Shown here piece by piece: positions 16,397-26,285 of a stretch of 64,000 nt of DNA (positions are counted from its first letter, which is position 1; every line of letters begins with the position of its first letter). The DNA lies in contig LT629697.1 of NCBI GenBank assembly GCA_900100325.1, forward strand, positions 620,001 through 684,000, in the 5' to 3' direction. The position numbers and the translations under genes are program-made. The DNA is from Frankineae bacterium MT45. Its GTDB lineage: Bacteria; Actinomycetota; Actinomycetes; Mycobacteriales; Jatrophihabitantaceae. The notes under the pieces are model-generated. The model saw only the letters and a list, made by a program, of their open reading frames with translations. It did no database searches and was not told the DNA's origin.

Positions 16397-17811
16397 CGGC
16401 CGGCGTCGGCCAGTGACGGCTCTGGCTCTGGCGCCGGTTGCGCTCCGCTGGCCGCCTCCCGTGCCTCCCGCGCCTTTTTGGCCTGGGTGCGCTTCCTCTT
16501 CACACCCCGCTTGGCCAGCCAGGTCGATACGCCGGTGATGGCCAGCAGGATGGGCGTGAGGCCGAAGAGGAACCACGGTATCCGCCACCACCCGTTGACG
16601 GACTGCCCGAAGTGGAACATCGGTGCGTTCCAGTTGTCCCAGAGCTGGTTGGAGAGGGTATCGGCGTGCCCGTAGTCGCTGGCGTGCACCCGGCTGGCGT
16701 CATGCCGGTCGACCGCGACGCCGTACTCGCCGGGGTAGGCGCCGTGCTGGTACTGGTCGAAGCCTTTGGAGAAGTAGAAGTTGTACGTCGAGGTCGCGTC
16801 GTCGGCCGTCGGTGACGAGGCGTAGACGAGCTTCGCGTCCCCGGCCAGGGTGCGGGCCGATGTGATGGCTTGGGCGAGGCCAATGTCGGGGGTCTTCGGG
16901 TCCTTCACCTCGTTGGAGACGAAGGGATCCTCCTCGGCCGGCTGGTGACCACCGGTGACGGCGTACCAGGCGGTGCCGACCCAGTGGAACTCGAAGCCGG
17001 CGCCGGTGAGCCCCCAGATGAGCAGGAACGGCACGGCGGCCATTCCGATCACCTGGTGCAGGTCGTAGTCGCGGGCGTAGCGCCCCTTCTTCCACCGCAC
17101 CCGGAAGCCGTGCGACCACCGCTTCAGCCCGGGCCACCAGAGCCAGATACCCGACAGCGCGAGGAAGAGCAGGAAGGCGCCCATCGTGCCCAGGATCAGT
17201 CCGGACCAGGTGACGTCCTTCATCCAGTGCATCCCGAGCGTCGGGGCCGGCTTCTCCAGGAACGGTAGGTAGCCCGGGTAGTCGTCGCAGGTGAAGAAGC
17301 ATTCGTGGATCTGGTTCATGAATGCCATGAACCCCTGGTTGGGGTTGGTGTAGCCGGTGATCCGCCCGCTGCCCGGGTCGACCCCGTAGAAGCCCGGGTG
17401 GGTGTCGTCGTCGGCCGAGGTGATCTCGTAGAGGCCGGAGTAGACGTTCACGCCGGCCGCCTCGAACTCGGGGTGGGCCCGGTTCACGATGTCGACGGCC
17501 TGCGGGACGGAGATTGGGTGGGCGGAGGCGCTCACCTGGAAGATCTCGGAGTTGGTGAGCTTCAGCCATTCGGGCGTGTAGACCACCGCCGCCCCGCTGG
17601 TCGTGATCACGAGGAGCAGCAGTCCGAGCAGCAGCGAGGTCCAGCGGTGCAGGAAGATGATGCTCCGCTTCACCGGCTTGCGGCGGCGCAGCGGCACCCG
17701 GCGCCGGGCCGCCGGCCGTGTCGTCGACACCCTGCTAGTCGGCTCGGTTGGCGTCTCGCTCCGCTCATCTCCGGTCGGCGTCGGCTCCGCGGTCTCTTGA
17801 TTCAGCGTCAT
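16393..17811 (-). CDS. PepSY-TM, PiuB-like iron-regulated membrane protein
   Basis: A 472-residue membrane protein of the COG3182 (PiuB) type. It has a basic, Thr/Arg-rich N-terminal tail (1-48), a first helix around 52-77, a periplasmic PepSY region (about 95-180), two helices around 200-235, a second periplasmic PepSY-like part, and a last helix at about 420-445 before a basic C-terminus. Conserved blocks seen: FLHRWTSLLLGLLLLV, DLHQVIGMAAVPFLLIWGLT and FHFGQSVNGWWRIPWFLFG. Family members are induced by iron starvation and may help siderophore-iron reduction or uptake. The near-consensus IdeR/DmdR box 25 bp upstream supports this. Confidence 0.87.
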   Translation of the reverse strand: MTLNQETAEPTPTGDERSETPTEPTSRVSTTRPAARRRVPLRRRKPVKRSIIFLHRWTSLLLGLLLLVITTSGAAVVYTPEWLKLTNSEIFQVSASAHPISVPQAVDIVNRAHPEFEAAGVNVYSGLYEITSADDDTHPGFYGVDPGSGRITGYTNPNQGFMAFMNQIHECFFTCDDYPGYLPFLEKPAPTLGMHWMKDVTWSGLILGTMGAFLLFLALSGIWLWWPGLKRWSHGFRVRWKKGRYARDYDLHQVIGMAAVPFLLIWGLTGAGFEFHWVGTAWYAVTGGHQPAEEDPFVSNEVKDPKTPDIGLAQAITSARTLAGDAKLVYASSPTADDATSTYNFYFSKGFDQYQHGAYPGEYGVAVDRHDASRVHASDYGHADTLSNQLWDNWNAPMFHFGQSVNGWWRIPWFLFGLTPILLAITGVSTWLAKRGVKRKRTQAKKAREAREAASGAQPAPEPEPSLADAGR

Positions 17812-17835
17812 CGTCCCTACTTAGGTAACCCTTAC

Positions 17836-17854
17836 GTTGGTTAGGCTCACCTAA
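17836..17854 (-). promoter_or_regulatory. IdeR/DmdR iron box
   Basis: GTTGGTTAGGCTCACCTAA matches the actinobacterial iron-box consensus TTAGGTTAGGCTCACCTAA at 17 of 19 positions. Extra half-sites TTAGGTAACC (17821) and CTTAGG (17855) flank it. It ends 25 bp before the PiuB-like ATG, so Fe2+-loaded repressor would block transcription of this operon and iron limitation would release it. Confidence 0.85.
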
Positions 17855-18106
17855 CTTAGGCCACGACTCGGTGGTCACGGAAGCCGGGGGTGGGTGAGCG
17901 AGCGGGATCGCAGGGGGTGCCGCATCCCGACTTGTAACGCAGGGTTGCGTTTGTAGCACGTATCGTAGCTATTGCACAGTCGTACAACAGGCATGCTATG
18001 TTTCGCCGCGCAATTCACAAACGTGACGAAGCGGCATCGGGCCGCGGGCCTCGCAACGTGCCTGGGGGCATCGGCGAGGGGTCACTCAACGGAAGGCAAT
18101 ACCCGA

Positions 18107-18448
18107 ATGCGAGTTACAACACCACGTAAGTCCGCCACGCTCCGCACCAAGACGCTCGTCGCGGCCGGAACGCTGGCGGTCGCCGGAATCGCAGCCACGG
18201 TCTCGGCCGCGCCTGCCTCGGCGGCCTGGGCCTATCTCAGCGGCCAGCACACGGTGTGCGCCGACAGCCTGACCTATCGTGACTCCCCTGGGGGAACCGT
18301 CCGCGGCACGCTTTACCGAGGCGCGACCTTCGACATCTACGGATCGAGCAAGGGCGCGACCTGGGTCCAGGGCGACTCGCTGCAGTACGTCCGGGGAGTC
18401 AGAGAGACGACGAAGGGCTTCTACGTTCTCAACGGCTACTTCTGCTGA
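18107..18448 (+). CDS. Small secreted protein, SH3-like
   Basis: A 113-residue precursor with a Sec signal peptide: a basic start (RVTTPRKSATLRTK), a hydrophobic core and cleavage after PASA, leaving about 75 residues. The mature part has two Cys (TVCADSL and terminal GYFC), likely one disulphide, and strands with DSPGGTVRGTLYRGATFDI that resemble a bacterial SH3 domain, which usually binds cell-wall peptide. The ATG at 18107 is preceded by GGAAGG; the open 45 codons upstream are discarded. Convergent or divergent partners give no clue. Confidence 0.8.
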   Translation: MRVTTPRKSATLRTKTLVAAGTLAVAGIAATVSAAPASAAWAYLSGQHTVCADSLTYRDSPGGTVRGTLYRGATFDIYGSSKGATWVQGDSLQYVRGVRETTKGFYVLNGYFC

Positions 18449-18496
18449 TTGACAGACTGGGTTCGCGATAGCGAGTAGCAGCGTGTAGCGGTAGAC

Positions 18497-18545
18497 CCGC
18501 CCCTCCCGTTCCTGTCCGGGGTGCCCGTGACGAAGGGAGGGGCGG
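18497..18545 (+). terminator. Hairpin after secreted-protein gene
   Basis: CCGCCCCTCCC (18497-18507) pairs perfectly with GGGAGGGGCGG (18535-18545) around a 27-nt loop. It lies 49 bp after the stop of the secreted protein and before the likely start of the GAF regulator; no U-tract, as is common in actinobacteria. Confidence 0.5.
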
Positions 18546-18640
18546 TCACCGGGAGTAAGAGTGTCATCGCCGGCCGAGACAGCCGCTGTGCATCACCGTC
18601 GAAGGTGGCAATTCTGGGCCGCGCGCGCTTGACTAGTGGG

Positions 18641-19969
18641 GTGTCTCACACTGATCGCGGCCTGGACGGGCTGCGGCGAGCGCACTCGGCGTTTCTCGAG
18701 ACCGGTGCCGTACCGCGCTGGATGCGCTCGGTCGTCGCCCAATCCTGGCTGAGGTCGGCGGCGGCCGGAGTCGACGCCGAGACGAACCTGGCCCCGGTCG
18801 GCCTCGGGCGGGACGATCTGGAGAGTTACCGGTCGACGCACCAGCTCTCGCTGGTCTTTCCACTGCTCTACGACGTCCTCGGGCGGGCCGCCGAAGACTG
18901 CGAGGCGGTGATGGCGGTCGGGGACGCCCAGGGGCAGCTGCTCTGGGTCTGTGGCCGTCCGGCGATGCTGCGCGAGGCCGAGCGGATCCACTTCGCCGAG
19001 GGGGCCATCTGGGACGAGGTCCATGCCGGCACCAACGCCCCGGGCACCGCGCTGCGCCTCGACGCCGCCGTGCAGATCCACGCCGGCGAGCACTTCAACC
19101 GTCTGGTTCAGCCCTGGAGCTGCGCGGCCGCCCCCATCCACGACCCGCAGAGCGGCGCGATCCTGGGCATCGTCGACGTCACCGGCGGCGAACCCATCGC
19201 CTCCCCACAGACGCTCGGCATGGTGCGGGCCGCCGCCCGGATGGCCGAGGCCGAGTTGGCTCGGATCGCCGCCGTGGAGTCGGCGCGGGTCCACGACGCC
19301 GAGGCGCGGCAGAGCGTCTCCTTCGGATGGAGCCAACCTGCCGCCTCGGCCAGCTCAACCCGCGCGGAGGCGCGGCTGCCGCTGCAGCTGCGGGCCCTCG
19401 GACGCCTGGAGGCGGACGCCAGCCCGGACGACGGAGTGAGCATCCAGCTCAGCCCCCGGCACTCCGAGATCCTGGTGCTGCTGGCCGAGCACCCGGAGGG
19501 GATGACCGGCGACCAGCTCGCGGTGCAGGTCTACGCCAGCCAGACCCACCCGTCGACGATGCGTGCCGAGATGACGAGGCTGCGGGCGCTCCTCGGCCGC
19601 GACGTGCTCGAGTCGCGCCCCTACCGGCTGCTCGCTGAGGCCGGGGCCGACTGGCAGACCGTGCGGGCCCACCTCAGTGCCGGACGGGTGCGTGAGGCGC
19701 TGTCCCTGTACGACGGGCCGCTGCTGCCGCAGTCCGACGCCCCCGGAGTCATCGAGTTGCGGGATTCGCTGGAGCGGCAGCTGCGGGCCTCGATCCTCAG
19801 CGCCGGCCAGCCCGAGTTGATGGTCGCCTGGACGCGCAGCCGCTGGGGCGCGGACGACCTGCAGATGTGGCAGCGGCAGGCCGAGTCGCTGCCGGCGAGT
19901 TCGCCGCTGCGTCCGATTGCGGTGGCCGAGGCCGAGCGGCTGGAGTTCGAGCTAGCCGCCCCGGTCTGA
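18641..19969 (+). CDS. GAF-domain transcriptional regulator of the aldehyde dehydrogenase unit
   Basis: About 442 residues. The N-terminal helical segment RWMRSVVAQSWLRSAAAGVD and a GAF domain (about 60-215) with GPSWEx-like blocks LLWVCGRP, FAEGAIWDEVHAGTNAPGTA and GIVDVTGGE resemble the AcoR/AdhR sensory part. There is no sigma-54 AAA+ domain; instead the C-terminal half (about 285-430) is a winged helix (LSPRHSEILVLLAEHPEGMT) followed by a helical repeat segment. Such regulators commonly sit before the ALDH/DUF779 pair found here, and probably sense an aldehyde or alcohol. GTG 18641 is chosen because the longer frame runs into the hairpin upstream; the start is uncertain. Confidence 0.82.
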   Translation: MSHTDRGLDGLRRAHSAFLETGAVPRWMRSVVAQSWLRSAAAGVDAETNLAPVGLGRDDLESYRSTHQLSLVFPLLYDVLGRAAEDCEAVMAVGDAQGQLLWVCGRPAMLREAERIHFAEGAIWDEVHAGTNAPGTALRLDAAVQIHAGEHFNRLVQPWSCAAAPIHDPQSGAILGIVDVTGGEPIASPQTLGMVRAAARMAEAELARIAAVESARVHDAEARQSVSFGWSQPAASASSTRAEARLPLQLRALGRLEADASPDDGVSIQLSPRHSEILVLLAEHPEGMTGDQLAVQVYASQTHPSTMRAEMTRLRALLGRDVLESRPYRLLAEAGADWQTVRAHLSAGRVREALSLYDGPLLPQSDAPGVIELRDSLERQLRASILSAGQPELMVAWTRSRWGADDLQMWQRQAESLPASSPLRPIAVAEAERLEFELAAPV

Positions 19970-20003
19970 CGCCCGGCCAGGCGCCAGTTACCTGGGTCAC
20001 ACC

Positions 20004-20024
20004 GTTGCAGCGTGGTTGCAGCGT
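20004..20024 (+). promoter_or_regulatory. Direct repeat upstream of aldehyde dehydrogenase
   Basis: GTTGCAGCGT occurs twice (20004-20013 and 20015-20024), an 11-bp period equal to one helical turn, with a further TTGC behind. It lies 110 bp before the dehydrogenase ATG and 35 bp after the regulator stop, a good place for an activator site. Binding by the GAF regulator is inferred. Confidence 0.4.
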
Positions 20025-20134
20025 TGCCGGATCTACCTTTCGCTCATAGCCACCCGGACGCACTCGCGCTCCAGGCGGCATCGAGTCCACTCCGCCCCAG
20101 CGCGGCAGTCCACGAGAGGTCAGTGAATCCAGCA

Positions 20135-21658
<1,524 letters not shown>

Positions 21659-21694
21659 AACACGGATGATTCCCGTACACCAGGCGATCAGCTC

Positions 21695-22078
21695 ATGAGT
21701 GATCTCAGCCGCGTAGCGGTGACGGAGGAGGCGGCGCAGTTGCTGCGCGGCCTCACCCTCCGCCACGGTCCGTTGATGTTCCACCAGTCCGGCGGGTGCT
21801 GCGACGGTTCGTCGCCGATGTGCTACCCGAACGGCGAGTTCATCACCGGCGACGCTGACGTGCATCTGGCCGATCTGGAGATCGACGAGATTGCTGAACC
21901 CATCCCGTTCTGGATGTCGGCGACGCAGTTCGAATACTGGAAGCACACGCACCTCACCGTCGATGTCGTGAAGGGACGCGGCAGCGGATTCTCGGTTGAG
22001 GCGCCGGAGGGAGTGCGTTTCCTGATCCGGTCACGGCTACTCACCGACGACGAGTCGGTCGCCTTCGGGCTGGCCTGA
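21695..22078 (+). CDS. DUF779 protein
   Basis: A 127-residue protein matching the DUF779 family: VTEEAAQLLRGLTLRHGPLM, then HQSGGCCDGSSPMCYPNGEF with its three Cys, WMSATQFEYWKHTHLTVDVV and the closing GRGSGFSVEAPEGVRFLIRS. DUF779 genes nearly always accompany ExaC-like aldehyde dehydrogenases; the Cys/His-rich centre suggests metal binding or a redox helper role, but the biochemistry is unknown. It is co-directional with the dehydrogenase and followed by a strong terminator hairpin. Confidence 0.92.
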   Translation: MSDLSRVAVTEEAAQLLRGLTLRHGPLMFHQSGGCCDGSSPMCYPNGEFITGDADVHLADLEIDEIAEPIPFWMSATQFEYWKHTHLTVDVVKGRGSGFSVEAPEGVRFLIRSRLLTDDESVAFGLA

Positions 22079-22094
22079 TCCTGCACCGCGCTTA

Positions 22095-22125
22095 GCCGGC
22101 GCCGCCTGCACCGGGCGGCGCCGGC
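22095..22125 (+). terminator. Terminator hairpin after DUF779
   Basis: GCCGGCGCCGC (22095-22105) pairs perfectly with GCGGCGCCGGC (22115-22125) around a 9-nt loop, 17 bp after the DUF779 stop and before the lipoprotein gene. There is no U-tract. Confidence 0.7.
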
Positions 22126-22197
22126 GCAGCACGGCTCCCTTGATTTGTGACCCTCGAGCCATATGCTCGTGCAGGACGAGGCTCGGAGGGGGAACTG

Positions 22198-22740
22198 GTG
22201 CAGCAGGTGACCGGGCGCGCGGCCAGCTGCGTCGGTCTCGTGCTGCTGAGCCTGCTACTCGTCGGCTGCACCACCGATCCGAAGGCCAGCCTGTCTACCG
22301 CCTCGGCCTCGCAGCCGGGAGCCGGCACCGCCACCATCACGCTCGACGGTGCCGAGCACACCTTCGACGTCAAGTGCGCCCGCAGCGCCTCCTCGACCCA
22401 GGCCTCCGGCTCGTCGGGCCCCTACGCGCTCACCATCACCATGATCGGCTCCCCGCAGGCGGCCGTCCTCGTAGAGACGATGAGCGGCGGATCGCGCATC
22501 ATCAGCCAGGCCATCAACGACCTCCGCGACGAGTCGGGGAAGGCGGTTGGGGCCATCTCGATCAAGGCCGACGGGAATCGCTACACCGGCACCGGCACCT
22601 TCGTGCACACCACCATCGACGCCTCCGGCAAGCGGGTGGCCACCACTGGCAGCACGGTCACCAGCGGCACATTTGTCGTCAACTGCGGCACCGGGTTCCA
22701 GACCCCGCAGCCGGCCCCCTCCTCGAGCAAGAGTTCCTGA
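22198..22740 (+). CDS. Lipoprotein, possibly LpqH-like
   Basis: A 180-residue lipoprotein precursor: a short basic start, hydrophobic core and lipobox LLLVGC, then a Ser/Thr/Ala-rich linker. The mature domain has ATITLDGAEHTFDVKCARS, NRYTGTGTFVHTTID and a final GTFVVNCGTGF, which resembles in order and Cys placement the mycobacterial 19-kDa antigen family (LpqH). That link is tentative. GTG 22198 is chosen because GGAGGGGGA lies 6 nt upstream; the open frame continues 17 codons further. The C-terminus is Pro/Ser-rich. Membrane-anchored outside the cell; function unknown. Confidence 0.8.
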   Translation: MQQVTGRAASCVGLVLLSLLLVGCTTDPKASLSTASASQPGAGTATITLDGAEHTFDVKCARSASSTQASGSSGPYALTITMIGSPQAAVLVETMSGGSRIISQAINDLRDESGKAVGAISIKADGNRYTGTGTFVHTTIDASGKRVATTGSTVTSGTFVVNCGTGFQTPQPAPSSSKSS

Positions 22741-22779
22741 GCGCGCTCGGCCTTGGGTTCAGTTCGGTCGCGGTTCAGT

Positions 22780-23913
22780 TCAGTCGCGCTGCGAGCAGGT
22801 CACGCTGAACTTCGGGTTCTGGCCGACCAGACGGGTCGCCCCGACGTGCTTGCGCAGCAGCGGCCGGTAGTCCAGGTGCGAGTTGTAGACCGTCCAGAGT
22901 TCGCCCCCGGGGCGGAGCACCCGCCCGGCCCCGGCGAAGAGGCGCTCGGCCACTCTCGGCTCCACCGATGTGCCGATATGGAAAGGCGGATTGCAGACGA
23001 TCAGGTCGGCCGACGCCGCCGGTAGTGCCCCCATGGCGTCGTCGCGGATGACGCTGATCCGCTCGCTGAGACCATTCGCCTCCGCCGTCGCCTCCGTCGA
23101 ACTGACGGCGGCCGCAGACTGGTCGGTCGCCGTCACCTCCAGGTCCGGGCGGGCGAGGGCCAGCATCGCGGCCAGGATCCCGGTCCCGCATCCGAGATCG
23201 ATCGCGCTGGTGGCCGTGGGCAGCATATTGTCAATGAATTGCAGCAGAAACCGCGTCCCCTGATCCAGCTTCGTCCCGGCGAAGGCGGCCCCGGAGGCAC
23301 AGACCCAGAGATCGAGCTCGGGCTGAAATACCCGCTCCGGATAGGTGAAGGGAGCGTCGGGGTCACCTCCGATCGCCCCGGAGGCGATCAGCAGGCGTGA
23401 CTTCTGCCGGGCCAGACTGGCCTGCACCTGCGAGAAGTGCCGACCGAGTACCTCGTTCATCGTGAACGTCAGGTGCTTCACCCGGCCACCGACGACGAGC
23501 CTCACCGACGGGTCGGCGTATCGGGCGGTGAGTTCGGCGATCTCGCGCAGTGCAGCCAGATTCTTGGGCGCCTGCAGCAGCACGACCCGCGCCCCGCTCA
23601 GCAGCTCCTCGCCGAGCGCGAGGTTGCGGTAGCTTCCTTCAAGGTTGACGGCGGCCGCGTTGCGCTGCAGCGCCTGCTCGGCGATCAGCCCATCCTGATG
23701 GACCCGGATCCCGGTCGCACGGGCGAGTGCAGCCGCCCCGAGCGTGAGCGCGCCGTAGCGATCCTCGATGACCACCAGCTCACCCGGCGCGAGCCCGGAG
23801 ATCGCCTCGAGTTCGGTGTCGAGCAGGAGGCGGTCGGTGGCGTCGACCGCGAAGAGATTCGGTGCCTCGACGTCCGGGGTGCGCCGCAGCGCGTCGAAGG
23901 AGAAGGTGGTCAC
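22780..23913 (-). CDS. RsmC/RlmG-like rRNA guanine-N2 methyltransferase
   Basis: A 377-residue duplicated-Rossmann protein. The N-terminal half (1-175) is the catalytically dead copy that helps bind RNA; the C-terminal half has motif I AIDLGCGTGILAAML, an acidic motif II region (VTATDQS) and motif IV NPPFHIG, the NPPF signature of guanine-N2 methyltransferases such as RsmC (16S G1207) and RlmG (23S G1835). A closing FSVTCSQRD is normal. Which rRNA position is modified cannot be told. The ATG overlaps the TGA of the upstream hydroxyacid dehydrogenase, so it is the third gene of a TetR-led operon. Confidence 0.88.
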   Translation of the reverse strand: MTTFSFDALRRTPDVEAPNLFAVDATDRLLLDTELEAISGLAPGELVVIEDRYGALTLGAAALARATGIRVHQDGLIAEQALQRNAAAVNLEGSYRNLALGEELLSGARVVLLQAPKNLAALREIAELTARYADPSVRLVVGGRVKHLTFTMNEVLGRHFSQVQASLARQKSRLLIASGAIGGDPDAPFTYPERVFQPELDLWVCASGAAFAGTKLDQGTRFLLQFIDNMLPTATSAIDLGCGTGILAAMLALARPDLEVTATDQSAAAVSSTEATAEANGLSERISVIRDDAMGALPAASADLIVCNPPFHIGTSVEPRVAERLFAGAGRVLRPGGELWTVYNSHLDYRPLLRKHVGATRLVGQNPKFSVTCSQRD

Positions 23914-24851
23914 CGGATGCCGTCAGGTGCGGGTTCGGCGGCGGCTTCGACGACGTTTCGCAGCGGCTCGCCGGCCAGGTAGCGACGCAGCTGCTCCCGG
24001 GCCAGCCGGTAGGCCCGCTCGCTCCAGCCGGATGTGCCACCACCGACGTGCGGGGTGATGAGGACGTTTGGCATCTCCCAGAGCGGATGGCCAGACGGGA
24101 GGGGCTCCGGCTCGACCACATCGAGGGCCGCGCTGATCCGGCCAAGGCGCAACTCGGCGACCAGGTCGTCGGTGTCGACGACCTGGCCCCGCGAGACGTT
24201 CACCAGCAGCGCCCCGTCAGCCATCGCCTGTAGGAATCGCCGGTCGACTAACCCGCTCGTGGCCGGGGTGAGCGGAACGGTGACGATGACGAGCTCCGCG
24301 GCCGGGAGCAGGTCGAAGAGCGCGTCAATCGGCTGCACCCCGTCGGCGGCGCGGCGCCCGACCGGCGTCACCTCGACCTCGAAGGCGCGTAGCCGCTGGG
24401 CCACCGCGCGCCCAATCTCGCCGTAGCCGACGACGAGCGCCCGCATCCCCGCGAGCTCGCGTGACGGGAGTGGCTCCCAGACGCCACGCCCCTGCGCCGC
24501 CACGTAGTGCGGCAGACCGCGAACTGATGCCACGGTGAGGGCGACGGCCAGCTCGGCCGTCGAGCTGGTGTGGATACCCCGCCCATTGCAGAGCTTCGCC
24601 GTCCGGGGCAGGCGCCCCGACCAGCCGTCGAATCCGGCCGAGAAGAGTTGCAGCACCCGCAGGTTCGGCAAGCCAGCTAGGAAGTGGGCGATGTCGAAGC
24701 CCCCGCCGGGGTACGGCGCGATGACGAACTCGGCCTGCGCCGCGCGGGGCGGGGCCTCACCTCGGCCGTCCCAGACCACGGCCTCGACTCCGCTCGGCAG
24801 TGGAGCGAGGCGCCCGCGAGCTTCATCGTCGGGCAGGGCGATGACCGTCAC
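23910..24851 (-). CDS. D-isomer 2-hydroxyacid dehydrogenase
   Basis: A 313-residue NAD-dependent enzyme. The cofactor loop is ALVVGYGEIGRAVAQRL (GxGxxG), the catalytic Arg lies in LLVNVSRGQVVDTDDLV, the Glu in ALDVVEPEPLPSGHPLW and the His in VLITPHVGGGTSGWSER. Thus the R-E-H triad of the phosphoglycerate/D-lactate dehydrogenase family is complete. The substrate is unknown. It overlaps by 4 bp with both the TetR gene upstream and the methyltransferase downstream, so the three are translated from one message. Confidence 0.9.
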   Translation of the reverse strand: MTVIALPDDEARGRLAPLPSGVEAVVWDGRGEAPPRAAQAEFVIAPYPGGGFDIAHFLAGLPNLRVLQLFSAGFDGWSGRLPRTAKLCNGRGIHTSSTAELAVALTVASVRGLPHYVAAQGRGVWEPLPSRELAGMRALVVGYGEIGRAVAQRLRAFEVEVTPVGRRAADGVQPIDALFDLLPAAELVIVTVPLTPATSGLVDRRFLQAMADGALLVNVSRGQVVDTDDLVAELRLGRISAALDVVEPEPLPSGHPLWEMPNVLITPHVGGGTSGWSERAYRLAREQLRRYLAGEPLRNVVEAAAEPAPDGIR

Positions 24852-25483
24852 GGACGAGTCAGCAGACCGTTCAGCAGTTCCTGGACCGTCTGTGACAGTT
24901 CCTGCGGGGCGTCCTCCTGGCCGAAGGAGTACCTCAGCAACGCCTGCTGGAAGATGCCGTCGAAGAGGCCGTACGCCACGGCCGGCGAGACACTGATCGG
25001 CGCCTCGGCGAGCTCGCCGAAACGGGAGACGACCCGCCAGATCATCCGCTCCAGGCCAGCGTCGATCGCCACGATGTCCTCGCGCAGACCCGGTTCGAAG
25101 AAACTCTGCGTCCGCAGGTCGTACCAGAGGCGGTGGGTCGGGGCGTCACAGCGCAGCGTCTCAGCCATCGTCGCCCCGAAGCCGGCGCGCAGCTCCTCGG
25201 GGGTGCGCGACTGCTCCACCACGTCGTCGTAGCGCAGCACGCAGACGGCCTTGTACTGGCGGACGCCTTCGGTGATCAGGTCGAGCTTGTCCCGGAAGTA
25301 GTAGTGCAGGACGCCGTGGGAAAACTCGGAATTCTGGGCGATCTCGCGGAGGCTGGTTCGCGTGTACCCCAGTTCGGAGAGGGTGAGGAGTGCCGTTCCG
25401 GCCAGCTGGGCTCGACGCTCGGCGAACTTATCGACCTGCCGACGCGATATCCGGTCCGAGGAACGGGGCGCAAGATTCGTCAT
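24848..25483 (-). CDS. TetR family regulator
   Basis: A 211-residue TetR protein. The HTH (about 25-70) reads ALLTLSELGYTRTSLREIAQ then FSHGVLHYYFRDKLDLITE, the classic YYFxxKxxL ending. The ligand domain contains conserved RLWYDLRTQSFFEP and VAYGLFDGIFQQALLRY blocks. The start is the ATG at 25483 with GAAGG 9 nt upstream; the open frame extends 84 codons further but that part is not TetR-like. The first gene of an operon with a hydroxyacid dehydrogenase and rRNA methyltransferase. A CGCAATTGCG palindrome 30 bp upstream (25513-25522) is a possible self-operator. Confidence 0.88.
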   Translation of the reverse strand: MTNLAPRSSDRISRRQVDKFAERRAQLAGTALLTLSELGYTRTSLREIAQNSEFSHGVLHYYFRDKLDLITEGVRQYKAVCVLRYDDVVEQSRTPEELRAGFGATMAETLRCDAPTHRLWYDLRTQSFFEPGLREDIVAIDAGLERMIWRVVSRFGELAEAPISVSPAVAYGLFDGIFQQALLRYSFGQEDAPQELSQTVQELLNGLLTRP

Positions 25484-26021
25484 TTGGCATACCTTCGTGC
25501 CGCGCAAACGCGCGCAATTGCGAGTACTCATCGGCAGTGTAGCCCGGCCTACCCGTCCGTATCGAGGTGAAGTCGCCGCCGGCCGTCGAACGAGGCGAGC
25601 GCGATCTAGTACGTCCGCTGAACTAAATAGCCGAGCCGAGTCGCCGAAATCCTTGACGCCTGGCCAAATCGGTGTACATGATGGGCGGGCAAGCCCCGTA
25701 AACAGCCAGCGGTACCAATGCGTTCGCTGGTGCAAGCGCAGTTCGCAGGTGGATGGCCGGGAGCTGCTTAGAGCCGGCCACCCGCGCAGAGCGTCGAGGG
25801 TCCTGTGAGTGTCGCGCCGACTGGAGCGAAACCGTCGGTACGCCGCTTCCCTCGGCGTTTCTGTGTCCCTGCCGAGGGTGACGACCAGAACGATGCGCTG
25901 GGTTTGCGCCGGCCGCCGCGCCGCGGGTCGGGTGTCCCCGTCATGAACGTTCCATTACGCCCGAGGCGTATTCCTGAGGAACAGATGGGCAAACCCACCG
26001 ACACGACGTAGCCTGGATGGC
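25484..26021. other. Gene-poor 538-bp stretch with several hairpins
   Basis: No convincing gene. It holds TGGCCGG/CCGGCCA (25754-25780), CCCTCGGC/GCCGAGGG (25849-25878) and a long imperfect hairpin GTTCC...GGAAC (25949-25982) with inner TACGCC/GGCGTA. A TTGACG (25653) stands 16 bp from TACATG as a weak promoter candidate for the plus strand. A 68-codon Arg/Pro-rich open frame at 25805-26011 has no RBS. This may be an untranslated leader of the small gene at 26022 or a structured RNA. Confidence 0.4.
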
Positions 26022-26285
26022 ATGACTCAGTGGGGCTTGGATGTGCTCTTCAACCCGTCCAAACGGCACATGGACGAGGAGAAGCAGCGTCTGCAGGCGA
26101 CCCGTCCGATCATTGGTGACGCATCCGGCGGCAAGCGGATCGACCTCGAATCCGGCAAGGTCCGGATCAAGTCGAAGGCCGCGCCGGCCGAGAACTCCGC
26201 TGTGCTCCCCGAAGAAGTGAAGCCTGCCGGATCACGCGAGGATGAGTCCGACCCGGGCGAGGCTGGAAGCTCCGACTCCGAGTAG
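26022..26285 (+). CDS. Small hydrophilic protein, possibly DUF6191-like
   Basis: An 87-residue soluble, charged protein. The first part WGLDVLFNPSKRHMDEEKQR plus RIDLESGKVRIKSK resembles the pattern of small actinobacterial DUF6191 proteins (a 'P-x-x-R/K-H-x-x-E' start and an 'DLxSGxVxI' end); I hold this loosely. The C-terminal third is an acidic, disordered Ser/Glu/Asp tail. Local GC is normal and it lies alone between two non-coding stretches. No function known. Confidence 0.65.
   Translation: MTQWGLDVLFNPSKRHMDEEKQRLQATRPIIGDASGGKRIDLESGKVRIKSKAAPAENSAVLPEEVKPAGSREDESDPGEAGSSDSE

Noticed and set aside
25805-26011. 68-codon Arg/Pro-rich open frame
   Set aside because: No ribosome-binding site, no recognisable pattern, and it overlaps two hairpins; treated as non-coding.
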